Positions 22,501 through 37,199 are shown, numbered from the stretch's first letter. The stretch: 64,000 bases of DNA from Epiperipatus broadwayi (GCA_028023455.1 JAQFVV010000036.1:8936007-9000006), one strand, 5' to 3'. The notes: a model not told the origin generated them from the letters alone. Numbers and translations are program-made.

Positions 22501-25500
22501 TTGAAAATAATTTAAACTTTCCCTGGATCTGGAGGTATTTCATAGTATAATTTTAAATGGCAAGCATTAAAAGTCTCTTTTTGTTCATTAAAAATTTCTT
22601 TGCTTATTCCATCATCAGCTAGGCTGAAGGCACTATTTTTATGTTTGCAATGTTTATCTTTGTGTTTTTTCTCTTCTTTCTTGCTCTGCTGTTTATCATA
22701 TTTCTCTCGACCTTTTGTCATATTGTGTGCTATTTTCCTGATTATTTCTGAAAGCAGTATCTCTCTTTTTTCAATTGTTTCCAAATTGCTATATAATTCT
22801 GGTATATTGTCTTTTGCAACATCATCTTTCAATGTTGCTAATGGAATTTCATCTTTATTTGAATTTCCTATTACATTATCATTTATTTTGGGAATTTCTG
22901 AGGTAGGTTTATATTCTAATATATTTATTTTGTATTCTTTTTCATTTACTTCCATATCTATAAACTTCTCAATGTTCTCAACTATTTTTTGTTGTTCAAG
23001 AGGTTCTGGAATGATTTCTACATCAGGTTTCATCTTTTCCATGTTTTCAGTATTGATTTCAGCATCTATTGTAGTCTCTGAATAGATTTTTACTTTTTTT
23101 GATATCTCCATCTTAATATTACAATCATCAATATTTACAGCATTAATTTTAGATTCTTCCATGATCTCAACCTTGATTTTAGACTCTTTCACAATTTTTA
23201 AATCAATTTTAGATTTTATTAAATCAGCTTGTGACTCATAAGCAGTCTTTGCATCCATTTTAAATTCTGTTACTGTATTTGATACTATTGCAGTCTCAGA
23301 TTCTGTATATATTGCTTCTTTTGTTGCAATTTTAGAGATATATTCCACAATTTGAAATTTTCCTGAAGGTGGACTGACAACTTCAATAACATCCTTTGTA
23401 ATTTCAATTTCTTCCTTTTTAACACTTTCAAGTTTTGCTTCATCAGTAATTGGATATTCAACTCGTGATTCTTTTAAAATATCTTTGGCTGGAAGTTCTA
23501 AAGTTTCTTTAACTTGGTTTAATTCAACAATATTCTCCGTATCTCTTTCTGTTTTAAAATGTTCTTCCACTAAAAGATCCTTTTCAATCATTTCTGACAT
23601 CTTTTGAATATCAACTTGTAACATTTCTTCTTTTACAACCTCTGAATCAATTCTTTGCTCAAACAGTTTAGATATAATAATATCAGCTTCTTCCTTTGTA
23701 ATTATATCTCTTGCTGGTTTTGTCTCTGGCTTTGGTTCAATAGATTCAGCAACTTCTGCACTTACTACTTCTTTAGGTGAAATTACAATTCCGGTTATTT
23801 CTTCTTGAGATTCTATTTGTGGAGGCAGTTCTTCATCATCTTTCTTTATCTCTGTCCATTGATATAATTTTTTTATTTCTTGTAGAGTAATCTCTGCCAT
23901 CATTCAGCTTGACTCCCCATCAATTTGGATCATCCTCATCATACTCTGGAGCATGGCAATCACATTTTTATCTTCTGGAAATACTTGGGCTGGTTTCATG
24001 TCATCGATGAGTGTAAAGGGATCCTTTACAGTGACTTCTGAAATTTGTTCCATGTTTTCTTCTTTCACTGAGATGCTGGCATCAACATCTTCACTTTCCT
24101 TTTTTTCTAGGCTGTTATCCATTTGGATTTTGAAAAGTTTGACAACAGTAATAATGCTGATCTTAGAATTCAAAGCTATTTTACTGGAACTATGACTTAC
24201 TAAAACTTTAATACAATCTTGAAAAATAGAATGTAAATAATCACTAATTCGAACATTTGCTTCCCTTACTCTGTCCACTCTTCTCATCATGCTTTACTGA
24301 CTGTGTCCTTTCTGATCTGCCATACTAAGTTTCTGTCTGGTTTAAGCTGGATATTTCAATAATTGTTTCAATTTCAACAAAAAAAAACGTTATTTTTTTT
24401 TCCCATGAGAATGACTGATTTATTTCTTGATTCTAGCTGGTCACCCTTGGTTACTTCTTGCCTCTGAAATGGACTTGAAAAAATCTTTTTTTTTTTCAAA
24501 ATTTAATACATAATCTTGTTGTTATGAATATTACATTGCTTACAATTTTATTACATATTACACCATTTATAAAATTCTTCACTCTCCAAATCTCATATAT
24601 ATATATATAAAAAATTTGTTGCCAAGAATTACCACGGTTTTTTATCTATTTATTTTGAACTTGATAACAAATTTATAATGGTAATAGGTACTCTATTCCC
24701 TACACCAGGGTGCCAGTTATCAAGGTCAGCAATAATATAACACTTACAGATAGCTCTACTGTATAATAAATATAAAAAAACAGGTATGTATATAAAAAAA
24801 TATGTATTTTTATTGATTGTTAACACAGTATGCCCATATGAATAAACATTAAATACATCTTATTACCACCTTTTACACATAAGGCTTATGGATGTAGTAC
24901 ATGGGCTTGAAACATTTTTTTAAACACATGAAAACAGAAAACAAATTCATGTGTGCATGTAAAACCAGATACAAAAAAAAATCTACATATGGTTGTAATA
25001 CATGGGTTTCAAAAAAAAACTTTTACAAAATATCTATATGGTTGAAAAACCAGGTACCACAGCTAGCAAAACTTTTACACTTATAGTTATAATCTTTGCA
25101 TTTTAAAAAAAAAACTTTACACACAACATTTTATGGTTGTTAAACACAGTCTTTGGTTTTTTTTTGACACTCATGAAAAAAAACTTTACATCACTTTGAC
25201 CTTCTTTTATGATTTATTTTACATAGTTTGAGTTTGGTATAAATCTAACATTAAGAGAAAACTGTTAAACTTAAGAGCACATACATAAATTATTACATAT
25301 CATTATAAATTTAAACTCAGGTGAACTAAACCAACTTTTAAATATATTGATCCGAATATATACAACTGTATCTATGAAATATCATTTGGGGATATGAATA
25401 TTTTTTCAATTGTCAAATCCGGAAAAAAAATGTACATCTATATTGGGGAAAAACTTTTCAAGCTTTTATGCTTGAGATACAACACAATTTTTCCACACAT

Positions 25501-26225
25501 ATGGGTTTCCAAAAAAATATATAGGAATGCAATACATATAAAATTTTCAAACACACCTGTTCGTACACATCGCACATACACACCCATGTACATATATACG
25601 CAGTGCTACATATACAAGTACATAGATTTTATACACACATACATCTATATACATTACGTAATACTATACATTATTGGAAAAGAAAGAAAAAACTTTGGAA
25701 AAAAAGAGTTGAAAAAAAAAAAATCCATATACGTGTCAAATTCTTTACACTTTTTTTAAAATAATCACAACATTATGTACTCAATTAACAAGAAAAAAAA
25801 TTCTATACAAATATTTCTCGTTCTTAGCAAACACAAGAGAAAAGTAGAAAAAAAAACTTTCTACATAATAAATCTCAGAAGTGAAAAAAAAAACTTACAT
25901 ATACATTAATATAGTAGTAGTTCAAACTACTTTCATATTTTATACAATCTATTTAACCATATAAGTTTTCACATTTAATTAATCTGTTTATCAAAAAAAA
26001 TTACAGACTATGGATGGAAAACATGGTATTCCTCTTTAATTTATTAACAAACAGTATTTGATTTTATAAAATCAATACCACAAAGCTAAATCATTTTATA
26101 TTCTGGAAAATTATGTATATATTAAATTATATATAGCAAATTATACACATATAGCTAATGAATTATTCAGGGTGTGGGAATAATTACAGGCTCCACGATT
26201 GGGTATCCAAACTCGGTAAAAAAAT
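19564..26225. repeat. Tandem 6.7 kb unit, copy 2
   Basis: Full-length copy, about 97-98% like copy 1 by eye. It carries the orphan frame with a premature stop. Differences from copy 1 are mainly substitutions and run-length changes. It shares several variants with copy 3 that copy 1 lacks, such as the short TA run near 20447 and TTCATTAATAAATGAA near 20430. Confidence 0.9.
22512..24290 (-). pseudogene. Orphan Glu/Lys-rich protein, broken copy (array copy 2)
   Basis: Collinear with 15839-17617 without length change. A CGA to TGA change at codon 129 (about 23904) splits it into frames of 128 and 463 codons. Comparing the two copies by eye, I count about 16 amino-acid replacements plus the stop, against only about two silent changes. 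That is the pattern of a sequence not held by purifying selection. The second half could start at an internal ATG straight after the stop, giving a 463-residue protein without the helical N-terminus, but there is no sign that it is made. Confidence 0.7.
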
Positions 26226-28762
26226 GCAGCCTCTGTGCCAGTCAAAATCGTGTATTCATTCAACAAGACCAATAATCCAAGCAAAAGTACCTTGAATCCA
26301 ACCATGCACAAGATACATATCTCAGGACAAGAATGAATCCTAACCTATTTGCCTAAATTATTGCCCCTCTGACTAATGGATAACGTTTGTGATGACATTA
26401 GCAGTGCTTGGTTTTATTCCGTCCCAGCTGGAGGTCATGGTTCACATAGAGACTCAAAATAATAAAGGGTTTATATGAAAAATCAATGATTTAATGGATT
26501 CTGACAATTGCAGAATGGTACAGATATGATTTGATTAATTATTAATGGTTTGAACCATAATAATGATAATTCTTTATGGGAACATTACACAGGAGTGAAT
26601 TTAAATCAAAGAAATATTTAAATAAATAGAGTAATTAACCTTAGAGATTGGGAGTGATGACAAACTAAGCTTATTTAAAATAACATAGGAATTTATTAAA
26701 GAATTTAGTACAAAATAAGTTAAGTCTTTGTTTATACAACTTGGTGATTTTATTTAATTCGTTTTGATGCAGCTTTGACAAACAATGTAAAAGTTTGTTA
26801 ATTGGTCGGCCAAAAACCAATCAGCAATAAAATGCTATTAGCCCTCTTTGAACGATTACAAATCTATTTTATATATATTACAAGATATGAAAGATATGCA
26901 TTTAAAATACTATTACATTTAAAATCATTTGTATATAATGAGTGTGGGAAGCAAAATAGTTCTTAAATAAATAATTGACAATTATACAGTTAGATTTAAT
27001 TAATTACGAAATTTGTTTGTGAAGGACGTGCCATCATGGCAGAGAGCATTTCAGGTTTGCTAAATAAAATGATGAAGAAGGCAGTTCATTAATAAATGAA
27101 ACATATATATATATATATATATAAGAATTAACTAAAATATAAATTGTTTACCACACTTCACAATTATTTCATTTATTAATAAGTTCTTAAATAATTTCAA
27201 AGATTACAAAATAAGACTGTTTTTAATTAACATAGACTGGGCATTAAATATCAAACTAATAAATTGTAAATCATAATTTTAATATTTTCTGACAAATAAA
27301 ATATATGTATGAAATATATATAGTGATAAAATTCTATGATAAATTTTACTTAATTGATTCACTAAAATTATTTATTCTTTCAGTATTGGAGGTAATAGTA
27401 AGATACTTTTAAAATAATTTCAATCATTCAAATAAATATATATATGAGTTACAAAACTAAATGAGTTTTCTATTAATTAATTTATGGAAGGAAGTCTTCT
27501 TGTAATGATTTTTAAATTAAAAACAAATAGCAGGGGGAGGATTTAAAGTTAATAGCTCATTGAATTTTGTAGTTGGCCATTTCAGTAAGTCAAATAATCT
27601 AAACAAACTCACAAAAATTAATTTAATTTGCCACATCAAAATAATGTAAAATTTTATAAGAATTGATATTTTAAATTGAATAAAATTAAAAGATGCATTT
27701 TAAACCAAGCCATATAAACATTACACAGATATATAAAATATATAAATTAATATTGATTTAAACAAGTGAAATAAAATCAGTGGCTTGCAGAAAATTGGAG
27801 ATTATAATAATATACCTATGGGAAGATGTTTCATGGCTTGACAGAGGCAGTTACAGTCAGAGTATTAGCAGGTTTTCTTGACACAGACAGGCTCCGGCTA
27901 GATGTTGACAGCACTGGATGGCATTGATGAGCTGGTGAGATAGAGCTTCGGGAAGCACGGTCGATCTTTTAGCCAGCCATTCTTTTAGGCACGATGTCTT
28001 GTATTTAGATTAATGACTTCTCTTCAGTAAACTCAACAATAATCCCTAATCAAATTTTCCAATATTTATGTGTTCTGGTCTTATCTAAAGGATTAAATCT
28101 ACACTGACCTCCACCAATTGTAACTGCTCTCAGCAGTTCTGTGAGGTTGGTGCCACTTTGGAGGGAAAATCTCTAACTCTGCATGAACATGCCCCAAGGG
28201 TTGATTTGCTAATTAAAAAAACAACAACAACAAGCATATTAAGTTTATCAGTCATTGTACTAACAAAATCTATTTAATTATGGTTTAGATTAACAAAATG
28301 TAGATTTTATTCAGAAAAATTTGGTACAATGACTTTCAAATATATTTGGTATAAACTTTTACAAAATATTTCTTAAAAATATTACATTGTTTAAATAATT
28401 GATTCTCAAGTGTACATTGATTAAAAGGTAAATATAAAATGTTACCAACTGATTTATTGAAGAAAATGAACTTTAATAAAGAATTTGAAATATTTGTAAC
28501 ATTTTATAGATATCTAGGATTCAATTCAATTTGATAAAATAAACACAATATACATTTTTACAAATATAAAATAAATAAACTAATATAAAAAGGTTAGTTA
28601 ATCATAAAATACAAATTAATCAAAAGATTATAATAATTATAAATATACTACCAGCTAATATGAGATGGGTGTCAGTTAATAAGGATTGGGTTCAAACCCA
28701 GACTAGTGCTGACGACATTGGCACTAGGTGAAGCAGAAATATGTACTATATTTCCAGCTTCA
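26226..28762. repeat. Tandem 6.7 kb unit, truncated copy 3
   Basis: The first 38% of the unit. It matches copies 1 and 2 until TTTCCAGCTTCA at 28762 and then stops abruptly inside the tRNA-like SINE piece. The orphan frame is therefore absent. It is closer to copy 2 than to copy 1, so copies 2 and 3 came from the latest duplication step. Confidence 0.9.
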
Positions 28763-29440
28763 CTGGTCAATACAAACAAGGTTGAATCACTTTTAGAAAT
28801 AAATATATGCAAATAAAAAAGAATTGGACTAACTGCAAATAATAGTATTTTAATTTTCATGATAATAAAATTTAACAATGTGCAAATTAGTAAAGTTAAG
28901 AAAATGCCTGCAAAACATCCAATGAGAAAAAATATAAAATGTAATGGAATGGAGAAATAAAGTAAAGTGAAGAACAGACAAGTGGAACTTGAAGTGTAGA
29001 GTAGAAAACTGATAGTGGTTGCAAACATGTATTGACAGTCGAGAGAGCTCCAGTTAATTTTAATTACTCTGACTCAGATATGTGTGTGAGTAGTAAGGTA
29101 CTTGCTACAATTTCTGGTGAACGATTATCTAAAATTAAAGGAGTTAAAGAAAACATATAATTAGTAAAATTAAATTTTTAATAACTTATGGAGTTAGAAA
29201 TGAGTGTAACTAAATAATATTCATTTGTTTATTTATCTACAGATATATGAACTGTTTCGTTATTAATACTGTTTATTATCCCAGTTAGCCATTTTTAAAT
29301 TGAACTACTAATCCTAATTAATAAATATATAATATTCAAAGTGAATAAATTCATTATTTTATTTATCAAAACTCGTTTGTATGTGTCAATTTAAGTATGA
29401 CTGATATTATAGTCTAGCAATGTACATATTAGAATGTAAA
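28763..29440 (-). pseudogene. Relic of a membrane-protein coding sequence (copy 2)
   Basis: Starts exactly at the breakpoint of array copy 3 and aligns with 9338-9975 at moderate similarity. On the minus strand the segment around LTLLIC-x-LL-x-FI-x-M is preserved inside an open frame of 118 codons (28672-29028). That frame enters array sequence at its C-terminal end, so it is not an intact gene. The upstream conserved LTPL-x2-D-x-RS segment (near 29130) is separated by a stop. Family unknown. Confidence 0.4.
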
Positions 29441-29890
29441 TACATATTCCGATGATGGCATTCATGGAAAAGTATGCTACTGCGCATTCCCAGCTATCAT
29501 AAAATGTGTTCTGCCTTTAAATTTACAGCCATATCTTTTTTATGTTCTTTGAAACTTTATCTCAATCCCACCTCAATGTTGGGTTCATCAAAAACAGCCA
29601 ATTGCCCACCCCCACCTACAAATATTCTCAACATCTGTTGTTCCAAAACACAGAAAAGCAAAAAAATTATGATGAATCATAATTAGAGACAAAAAAAAAC
29701 AACAAAAAAATAAAAAATATTACTTTTTTTTAGCACAAATGCATTTTGAAACACCACATTATATAAATTAAATTTAATTAAAAATTCTCTTAGTACTGTT
29801 GATAACTTTTATTAACTGCTTTATTTCTTTCATTCTTTCCAAGAATTAATTTTATAATTAGTTAACAAAAAGTCTTTCTTTTATTTTTTG
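29441..29890. other. Noncoding stretch, nothing recognised
   Basis: AT-rich sequence. A 70-codon open stretch at 29474-29686 has no recognisable features, and I regard it as chance. Confidence 0.4.
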
Positions 29891-29910
29891 TACACAAATA
29901 TATATATTTC

Positions 29911-30025
29911 TTTTTTTTCCCTTATGTCATAGCATCAGCCGAGAGGCGAACACGTAACAACCGTCTGCAACCAACTGCTTGCTTGCAAGGCAGCTGCGCT
30001 GACCTCCCGGCTAACAAAGCTTGAC
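29911..30025 (-). mobile_element. tRNA-like SINE with 13-base target duplication
   Basis: Minus-strand copy of a roughly 100-base family: a type II (Leu/Ser-shaped) tRNA-like body, then TGCTATGACAT and an A-tail, seen here as a T-run at 29911-29918. The insertion is flanked by TACACAAATATAT at 29891-29903 and again at 30026-30038, a direct repeat expected from LINE-driven insertion. The family recurs at 32741, 42433, 55188 and 60826. Confidence 0.8.
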
Positions 30026-30039
30026 TACACAAATATATT

Positions 30040-31039
30040 TGTTTGAGATGAAATGTGAAAAAAACATGTACATCCGCATTACATGTCAATAATTAAAAAA
30101 AAATTATTAAGAAATGAAGGAAAATAATAGTTTAAAAATTAGGAAAGAATGGTTGTAGCAAATGTTTTAATTAAGAGTAGTTGTGAGGAAACAGAATCAT
30201 GAGATAAAGATTTAAAAGTTGCTCTCTTACTTTTATAATTAAAAAAAAAGTAAATTTTTAAAAAAATAAATGAATGAAAAAGGTTTTAAAATAAAAAATG
30301 TTTATAAGATGAATCAGTAAAAAAAATCTTGTAAATTATCTCATCAGCAGGAATGTACTTAAACTTTGAAAGATCCTCTGATAAGATAATAAATGAATCT
30401 GAACAAAAAAAAAGATAAATGAAATGTAAAATTAATTTAAAAAAACAAATTAAAATTATGATAGAATTTTAGACAATGGGAGAGTTAAGTATAAAAGTCA
30501 CAGCTTGTTCATTATTATTTAGTTCAGGCAGTTTTTATTTCAGTTAGTACATTTTCCAGATAGTTTTTGGAAGTTGTCACAAAAGTCAGTTTAGTTCATC
30601 AGTTGCAGAATTCATCAAGCCATTTATCAGAGAGCAAGTCCTTACTGTTGTGGAAAATATAAACATAGAAATCACAGAATTAGCAACATGCATTTTTAGA
30701 AAACTTTGGAGTTTTTGACTGGGCTTCATGGTCCAGATACTCAGCTCCAACCAACTGCTCTTACCTAAAATCAGTGCCTCCTTCATAAATACTGCCATAT
30801 AATCTCTCTCCCCTTCATTGTCCATCAGAAGTATGGAAGGAAGCACATGAAGCCATCACTGGAGTTCAAAAGGCTAGATGGGCGGAAATCAAAACCAATG
30901 AAAATCAAAATCAAATGAAATCAAAACCAAAGACAAGTATCAACTGCAATAAGATGATGCCATTGGAACATAATAAAACATAGGTAAATACAGGTTTTTC
31001 TATACCCTAATCTGTAGAGATATATTGTACCAATCAGTT
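30040..31039. other. Noncoding stretch with an unrecognised short frame
   Basis: Mostly AT-rich. An 86-codon minus-strand frame (30586-30846) lies in a less AT-rich patch at 30540-30990 that may be a decayed coding or repeat segment. I could not recognise a protein family in either strand. Confidence 0.35.
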
Positions 31040-31245
31040 TTGTTTGTTCATATAACATGATCTAGCATCTAGGCAAAAGTACCTCAAGTCCAATTATGTA
31101 CAAGATACATAAGTCAGGAACACTCATGAACTCTGCCCTGTTTTCCAGATCTACCAACTTATGAGCAACAATCCCAATGATACCGATCTAATTTATCTTT
31201 TTGCACCAGTATTGCAAAACGGAGATACAAAGAGACTCTAATTGA
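31040..31245. repeat. Diverged dispersed copy of the start of the array unit
   Basis: About 200 bases align with the first 240 bases of the 6.7 kb unit. Shared blocks are GCAAAAGTACC, TACAAGATACATA-GTCAGGA and ATAGAGACTC-like sequence at the right end. Divergence is much greater than between array copies. The beginning of the array unit is therefore itself an older dispersed repeat. Confidence 0.55.
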
Positions 31246-31316
31246 ACATAATATAATGGAACCTTTTAGTATAAAGTATCATAAGTTTGACCGCTTTAAA
31301 GATTGTGACCTTTCAC

Positions 31317-32737
<1,421 letters not shown>

Positions 32738-32740
32738 TTT

Positions 32741-32842
32741 TTTTTTCATGTGTCAAAGCATCGGCCAGGAAACGAACCCATGAACTGGCGATAACTGCTT
32801 GTAAGGCAGCTGTGATGACTATTCGGCCACCAATGCTTGACA
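32741..32842 (-). mobile_element. tRNA-like SINE with 12-base target duplication
   Basis: The best-preserved head of the family. On the minus strand the acceptor-stem halves GCATTGG and CCGATGC can pair. Between them lie an A-box-like TGGCCGAATAG, an anticodon-arm hairpin (CTGC, seven-base loop, GCAG) and the B box GGGTTCGTTTCC. The tail is a T-run on the plus strand. AAAAACAGATTT at 32729-32740 is repeated at 32845-32856, a target-site duplication. Confidence 0.8.
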
Positions 32843-32856
32843 AAAAAAACAGATTT

Positions 32857-34100
32857 CTACTCTGTTTTTCAATAATCACACTATAATATAGTTAAGTTAT
32901 TTTCCCCAAATTTACAAGCATCCACTGTAATCAAAATAACAAACTTGTTTTAATTAAAATAAACTAAACTGATCTCCCCATGAAAAGAAAGGAGGGGATT
33001 TAAAAGAGAGAATGAACATTCTTGCGAATTTAGAAAATTATTGGCATATTATTTAAATATACAAAAATATAAGTTATAATAATAAATTTTATGGAATATT
33101 GTTGCTGCATGAAAATAAAATAAGAAATTATAATTATTTGCTAGAGGCTCAATGATAGGAGAAATAGCTAGAAAGTTTATAGAGAGTTGAACACATTTTA
33201 AAAGATCAGGTAAGTGTTTACAAATTACATTAGTTGATAATATATTTCTGATCTTAAGATCAGCTAAAAAAATTACATTATATTTACAGGAATGGTTAGA
33301 CATGAAATGTAGCTTAAAGTTGAGATTATTCTCATAAGTTTATGAGTTATAGCAGCATTATGAATTTGTTCCCTTATTTATTTTTAATGGTGGTTCTTGG
33401 TTGATTTGAAGAATCCAACAAAGACTAGATCTAGTTTTTTTAGTATGGTTGGTCAGGCAAGTAGCACATTTATTATTTAGCAGATAAGTACATAGTTATA
33501 GTTCATGAGTATCTGGATCCTGAGTGATGATGTCAGGAAAGATGGCATTTTGGAATGGTGAGAAAGGTGAAATTTGATCTACTCATGATACATTGAGTTA
33601 AAGGCATAACGAGCGTGGATTTGACTTGCCATTGCTCTTATCAAATTACTTGTCCTCTCTGAGTATTCAAATCCAGCACTATTTATATGATTTTTAAATT
33701 GTTCTGGAATGCTTTTAGCTACTTGACCTGAAGCAATTTATCTACTTTGGTGATCTGCAATTTTTAGACCAGATGCACACCTTTGTTCTGGTAAGTTTTA
33801 AAACAATGGAATCCTGCTAAGAATTTTTCAAATAATTGTTTTAAAATAAAATGTTAGATTTTAAAAGAAATTTGAAATGGATAATATTTCCACTAATAGA
33901 TCTTACATTATGTTTAATATAATTATAACATTTTAATTTGGACTAATAGATTTCTGGTTAATTGACTTAATTGCATTTGAGAATATTTGGCAGGATTGCA
34001 TCAGTTTTTCTGATCGCCATTACTAAAATAAATAATAAAATTTAACATAGTTTTAAAAATACAAATTAATATAGCATATTTTGATATTATATTTTACAAT
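32857..34100. other. Noncoding stretch, nothing secure
   Basis: Contains an 84-codon minus-strand frame (33049-33303) and a less AT-rich patch at 33370-33800. Neither gives a recognisable family. No RNA gene seen. Confidence 0.4.
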
Positions 34101-34117
34101 TAATCTTCCATCATCTA

Positions 34118-34153
<36 letters not shown>

Positions 34154-34235
34154 TAGATGATTTAAGATTGTATATGTGTGTAATGGATACATATATATAT
34201 ATATATATATATATGTATCCATTACACACATATAC
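34101..34235. repeat. Two adjacent TA-centred palindromes
   Basis: At 34111-34160 a TA run of about 30 bases is flanked by TCATCTATGA and its exact complement TCATAGATGA, and pairing continues imperfectly outward. Immediately next, at 34170-34235, a 24-base AT run is flanked by 21-base perfectly complementary arms (GTATATGTGTGTAATGGATA and onward). Unique sequence is mirrored across the TA core in both, so each can fold into one long hairpin or a cruciform. Confidence 0.9.
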
Positions 34236-36344
34236 AAATTAAAATATAAAATATTTATTTATTGAAGGTGATTAAATTAAGATATTAGTAAATATCTACG
34301 TCAATGATTATTTTAATAATTAAACAAAAAATGGTTAATAAATGCATATATATGCATAAGGATGGAGTTTGAATATGGTTTGGTGGTGGTAGATTCTAAG
34401 TGGGCTGTGAAGCTCAATCTGAGTATCAGATTGACTGCTTCAATATATACTTTTAATGAAATGAACTATAATGGACAATCAGTAATATTGAATTTCTTAA
34501 CAATTAATATATACTTATTTATTCTTTTGTGTTAAATTGTATTGTTATATTTATTTTAAATATATATGTGTGTGAATAATTAAATGTTTGCTTAAAATGT
34601 TGCTTGGTCTATGCTCATTCTCTCTTTTAATGATGTCACCAATAATTTAAGGATTAGAAATATTTTCATGTGTTAATTAATACTTCGCTGGGTCCCCTGA
34701 TTAAGATTGTGAGTTAGCCTGGGTATATTGGTTTCATGTGACTGTCACCTGAGCCTACTGGCTTTATGTAACCTATATGATCAGATGGTGCATGAGACTT
34801 GTTTAAATGCTTTGAATGGTAGGTGTTGTTCCCACAGTATGGAGGGGTACTCTGGTCAGGAAATATAGTTGGAGCTGTCTGTTTGTGTAGCCTTGATCTG
34901 GGCATAGATATCATTGATGGGCAATCTATTAATGATATTCTACCCCTCTGCTTGAATGTTCGATCCAATGTTGGATATAATCATAACACCGGTCATATAA
35001 TTATAATAACATAATGTTAATAAATAATAATGTATAATAAATATAAAAAATATTAAGATGTTTAAAATTCATATTGATACAGAGAGATCCATGTGGTATA
35101 TATGCACAGGATCATTACCGCATATATTGTAATGCTACTGAGCAGCACTCATTAAAATTGTGTTTACAATTATTAAAAAATAAAAATTTCTCATAAAAAA
35201 ATGTAAGGTTTAAACTTGATAATAAATAATTTAATTATTGCAGCATAATTTGTCTGTAAATGAATAAAAACATCTCATTTGAAAATAAATAAATTTATAC
35301 AAGTCTAAATTTTTATTATTATTATTAGTTTAAACAAAATACATTTTGCTAAAAAAAAGAAATACTCTATAAAAGCTAGGGAGTGAGTGGAAGGGGGTAG
35401 AAAATATAACTTAAAAAAGTAAAAATTTAAAATATAAATCTTTTACATAAAATAAAAATATCTCTCCTTTCACTCAATTTAAAGAAAAATAGTCTTTTCC
35501 CATTATTTGAAATAAATAAAATATACATGTGTAAATAGTGAATGATTGTAAAAATAAAGAAGTATAGTAAAATGTGTGTGTGTTGATAAAATTATAGATG
35601 AAAATTAAAAGATTAAAAAACAGACTTAGCAATGGCTACTAATAAAAATAATCCACATACGGCAAATTAGCAATGGCTACCAACTGAAAACAGGATAAAA
35701 ATCTTATCAAAAGAATGTAATCAAAAACAGTGGATGAATTCCAACAACAAATATAGCTGGTGGATATAAAAACTAATTAACAAAGTGATGACAGGTCATC
35801 ATATAAATAGAGTCAATCAGTTCTTCAATCAGTTGAGTTCACAATCAGATTAAATCAATCAGTTTTACAATCAGTCTTCAGAGTCAGTGTTTTTTATGAC
35901 AATGCAGTATTAATCATTATCAGAAACATACAAAAGACCCTAGCCTTAGTCCAATAAAACTGTCAACCTGCCCAGGAACAGTGATGCATGCATAATAACT
36001 TGAAACCATCAGAGATATTTAGCTGCCTTTACTTTCTAGTATCACAAAATAGTAATCATTAAGCCCCCACAAAAACCTCAATTCCAACTGGTTGGAAAAA
36101 CTCTCATGAAGCAGCAAACAGAAGAATTTAACATCCAAAATCCTATAGGTAATGAATAACTTTTTTTATTCCATTTCTGATATTAAAGTAGCCATTGCTA
36201 TAATTTGAAGCCTCCAGAGTCTGTAAAACAAATGAACTCTATAGAATGCATAAACAAACTATTGATGTGTGTGTTTTAAATGTTTTGTGTTTATTTAATA
36301 CTCTTGTTATATTATATTGTGTGATTTATTAAGAGTACATGTAG
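34236..36344. other. Noncoding stretch
   Basis: Includes a less AT-rich patch at 34680-34990 with overlapping short frames on both strands that do not resemble any family I know. Its phrase TGCTTTGAATG-TAGGT recurs near 37560. A short repeat of TAGCAATGGCTAC occurs at 35628 and 35669. No gene identified. Confidence 0.4.
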
Positions 36345-36478
<134 letters not shown>

Positions 36479-36515
36479 CATTGCCTAAGTTAATAAAGAA
36501 TTTATAGTAGTAGTT

Positions 36516-37135
36516 TTTGCAGGGTGTGAATTCAGACTTTCACATGACCCACCACTCTCAGTGCCATCTCATATTGCTGACCCACCTGATCACACACATG
36601 TTGAAAAGATAAATAATCACCAATATACATATTTCATGCTAAACCAGCAATCATCAGTTGGTCTAGATTACTATCCTCACACATATATATAATCAGGACT
36701 CAGCTTTATATTAAGATAGCCAATCTCTATACTTTAATGGACAGGCTTCAAACTATTCCAACTCACAACTCTTTAGCCTTCCATTTCATTGAAAATCTGA
36801 TGATGGAATGTACAAACTTGGCACTATCAAGGGCTTTGAATGTTCCATCATCAGATTTTCAATGAAATGGAGGGCTAAAGAGTTGTGAGTTGGAATAGTT
36901 TGAAGCCTGTCCATTAAAGTATAGAGATTGGCTATCTTAATATAAAGCTGAGTGCTGATTATATATATGTGTGAGGATAATAATCTAGACCAACTGATGA
37001 TTGCTGGTTTAGCATAAAATACATATATTGGTGATTATTTATCTTTTTAACATGTGTGTGATCAGGTGAGTCAGCAATATGAGATGGCACTGAGAGTGGT
37101 GGGTCACATGAAATTCTGAGTTCGAACCCTGCAAA
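36516..37135. mobile_element. 620 bp palindrome with tRNA-like ends
   Basis: The arms 36516-36808 and 36843-37135 are close inverted copies around a spacer of about 34 bases. At the outer end of each arm is a tRNA-like B box; the right arm has GAGTTCGAACCC. A phrase TGGCACTGAGAGTGG about 50 bases inward could be a degenerate A box. TAGTAGTAGTTTTT occurs at 36505-36518 and again at 37177-37190, so the insertion may run to 37176. The structure reads as two head-in SINE-like units joined tail to tail. Confidence 0.7.
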
Positions 37136-37199
37136 TATTACATATATAAATGCAGGTTTAAGCCTATACCATGTATTAGTAGTAGTTTTTCTAAATTAT

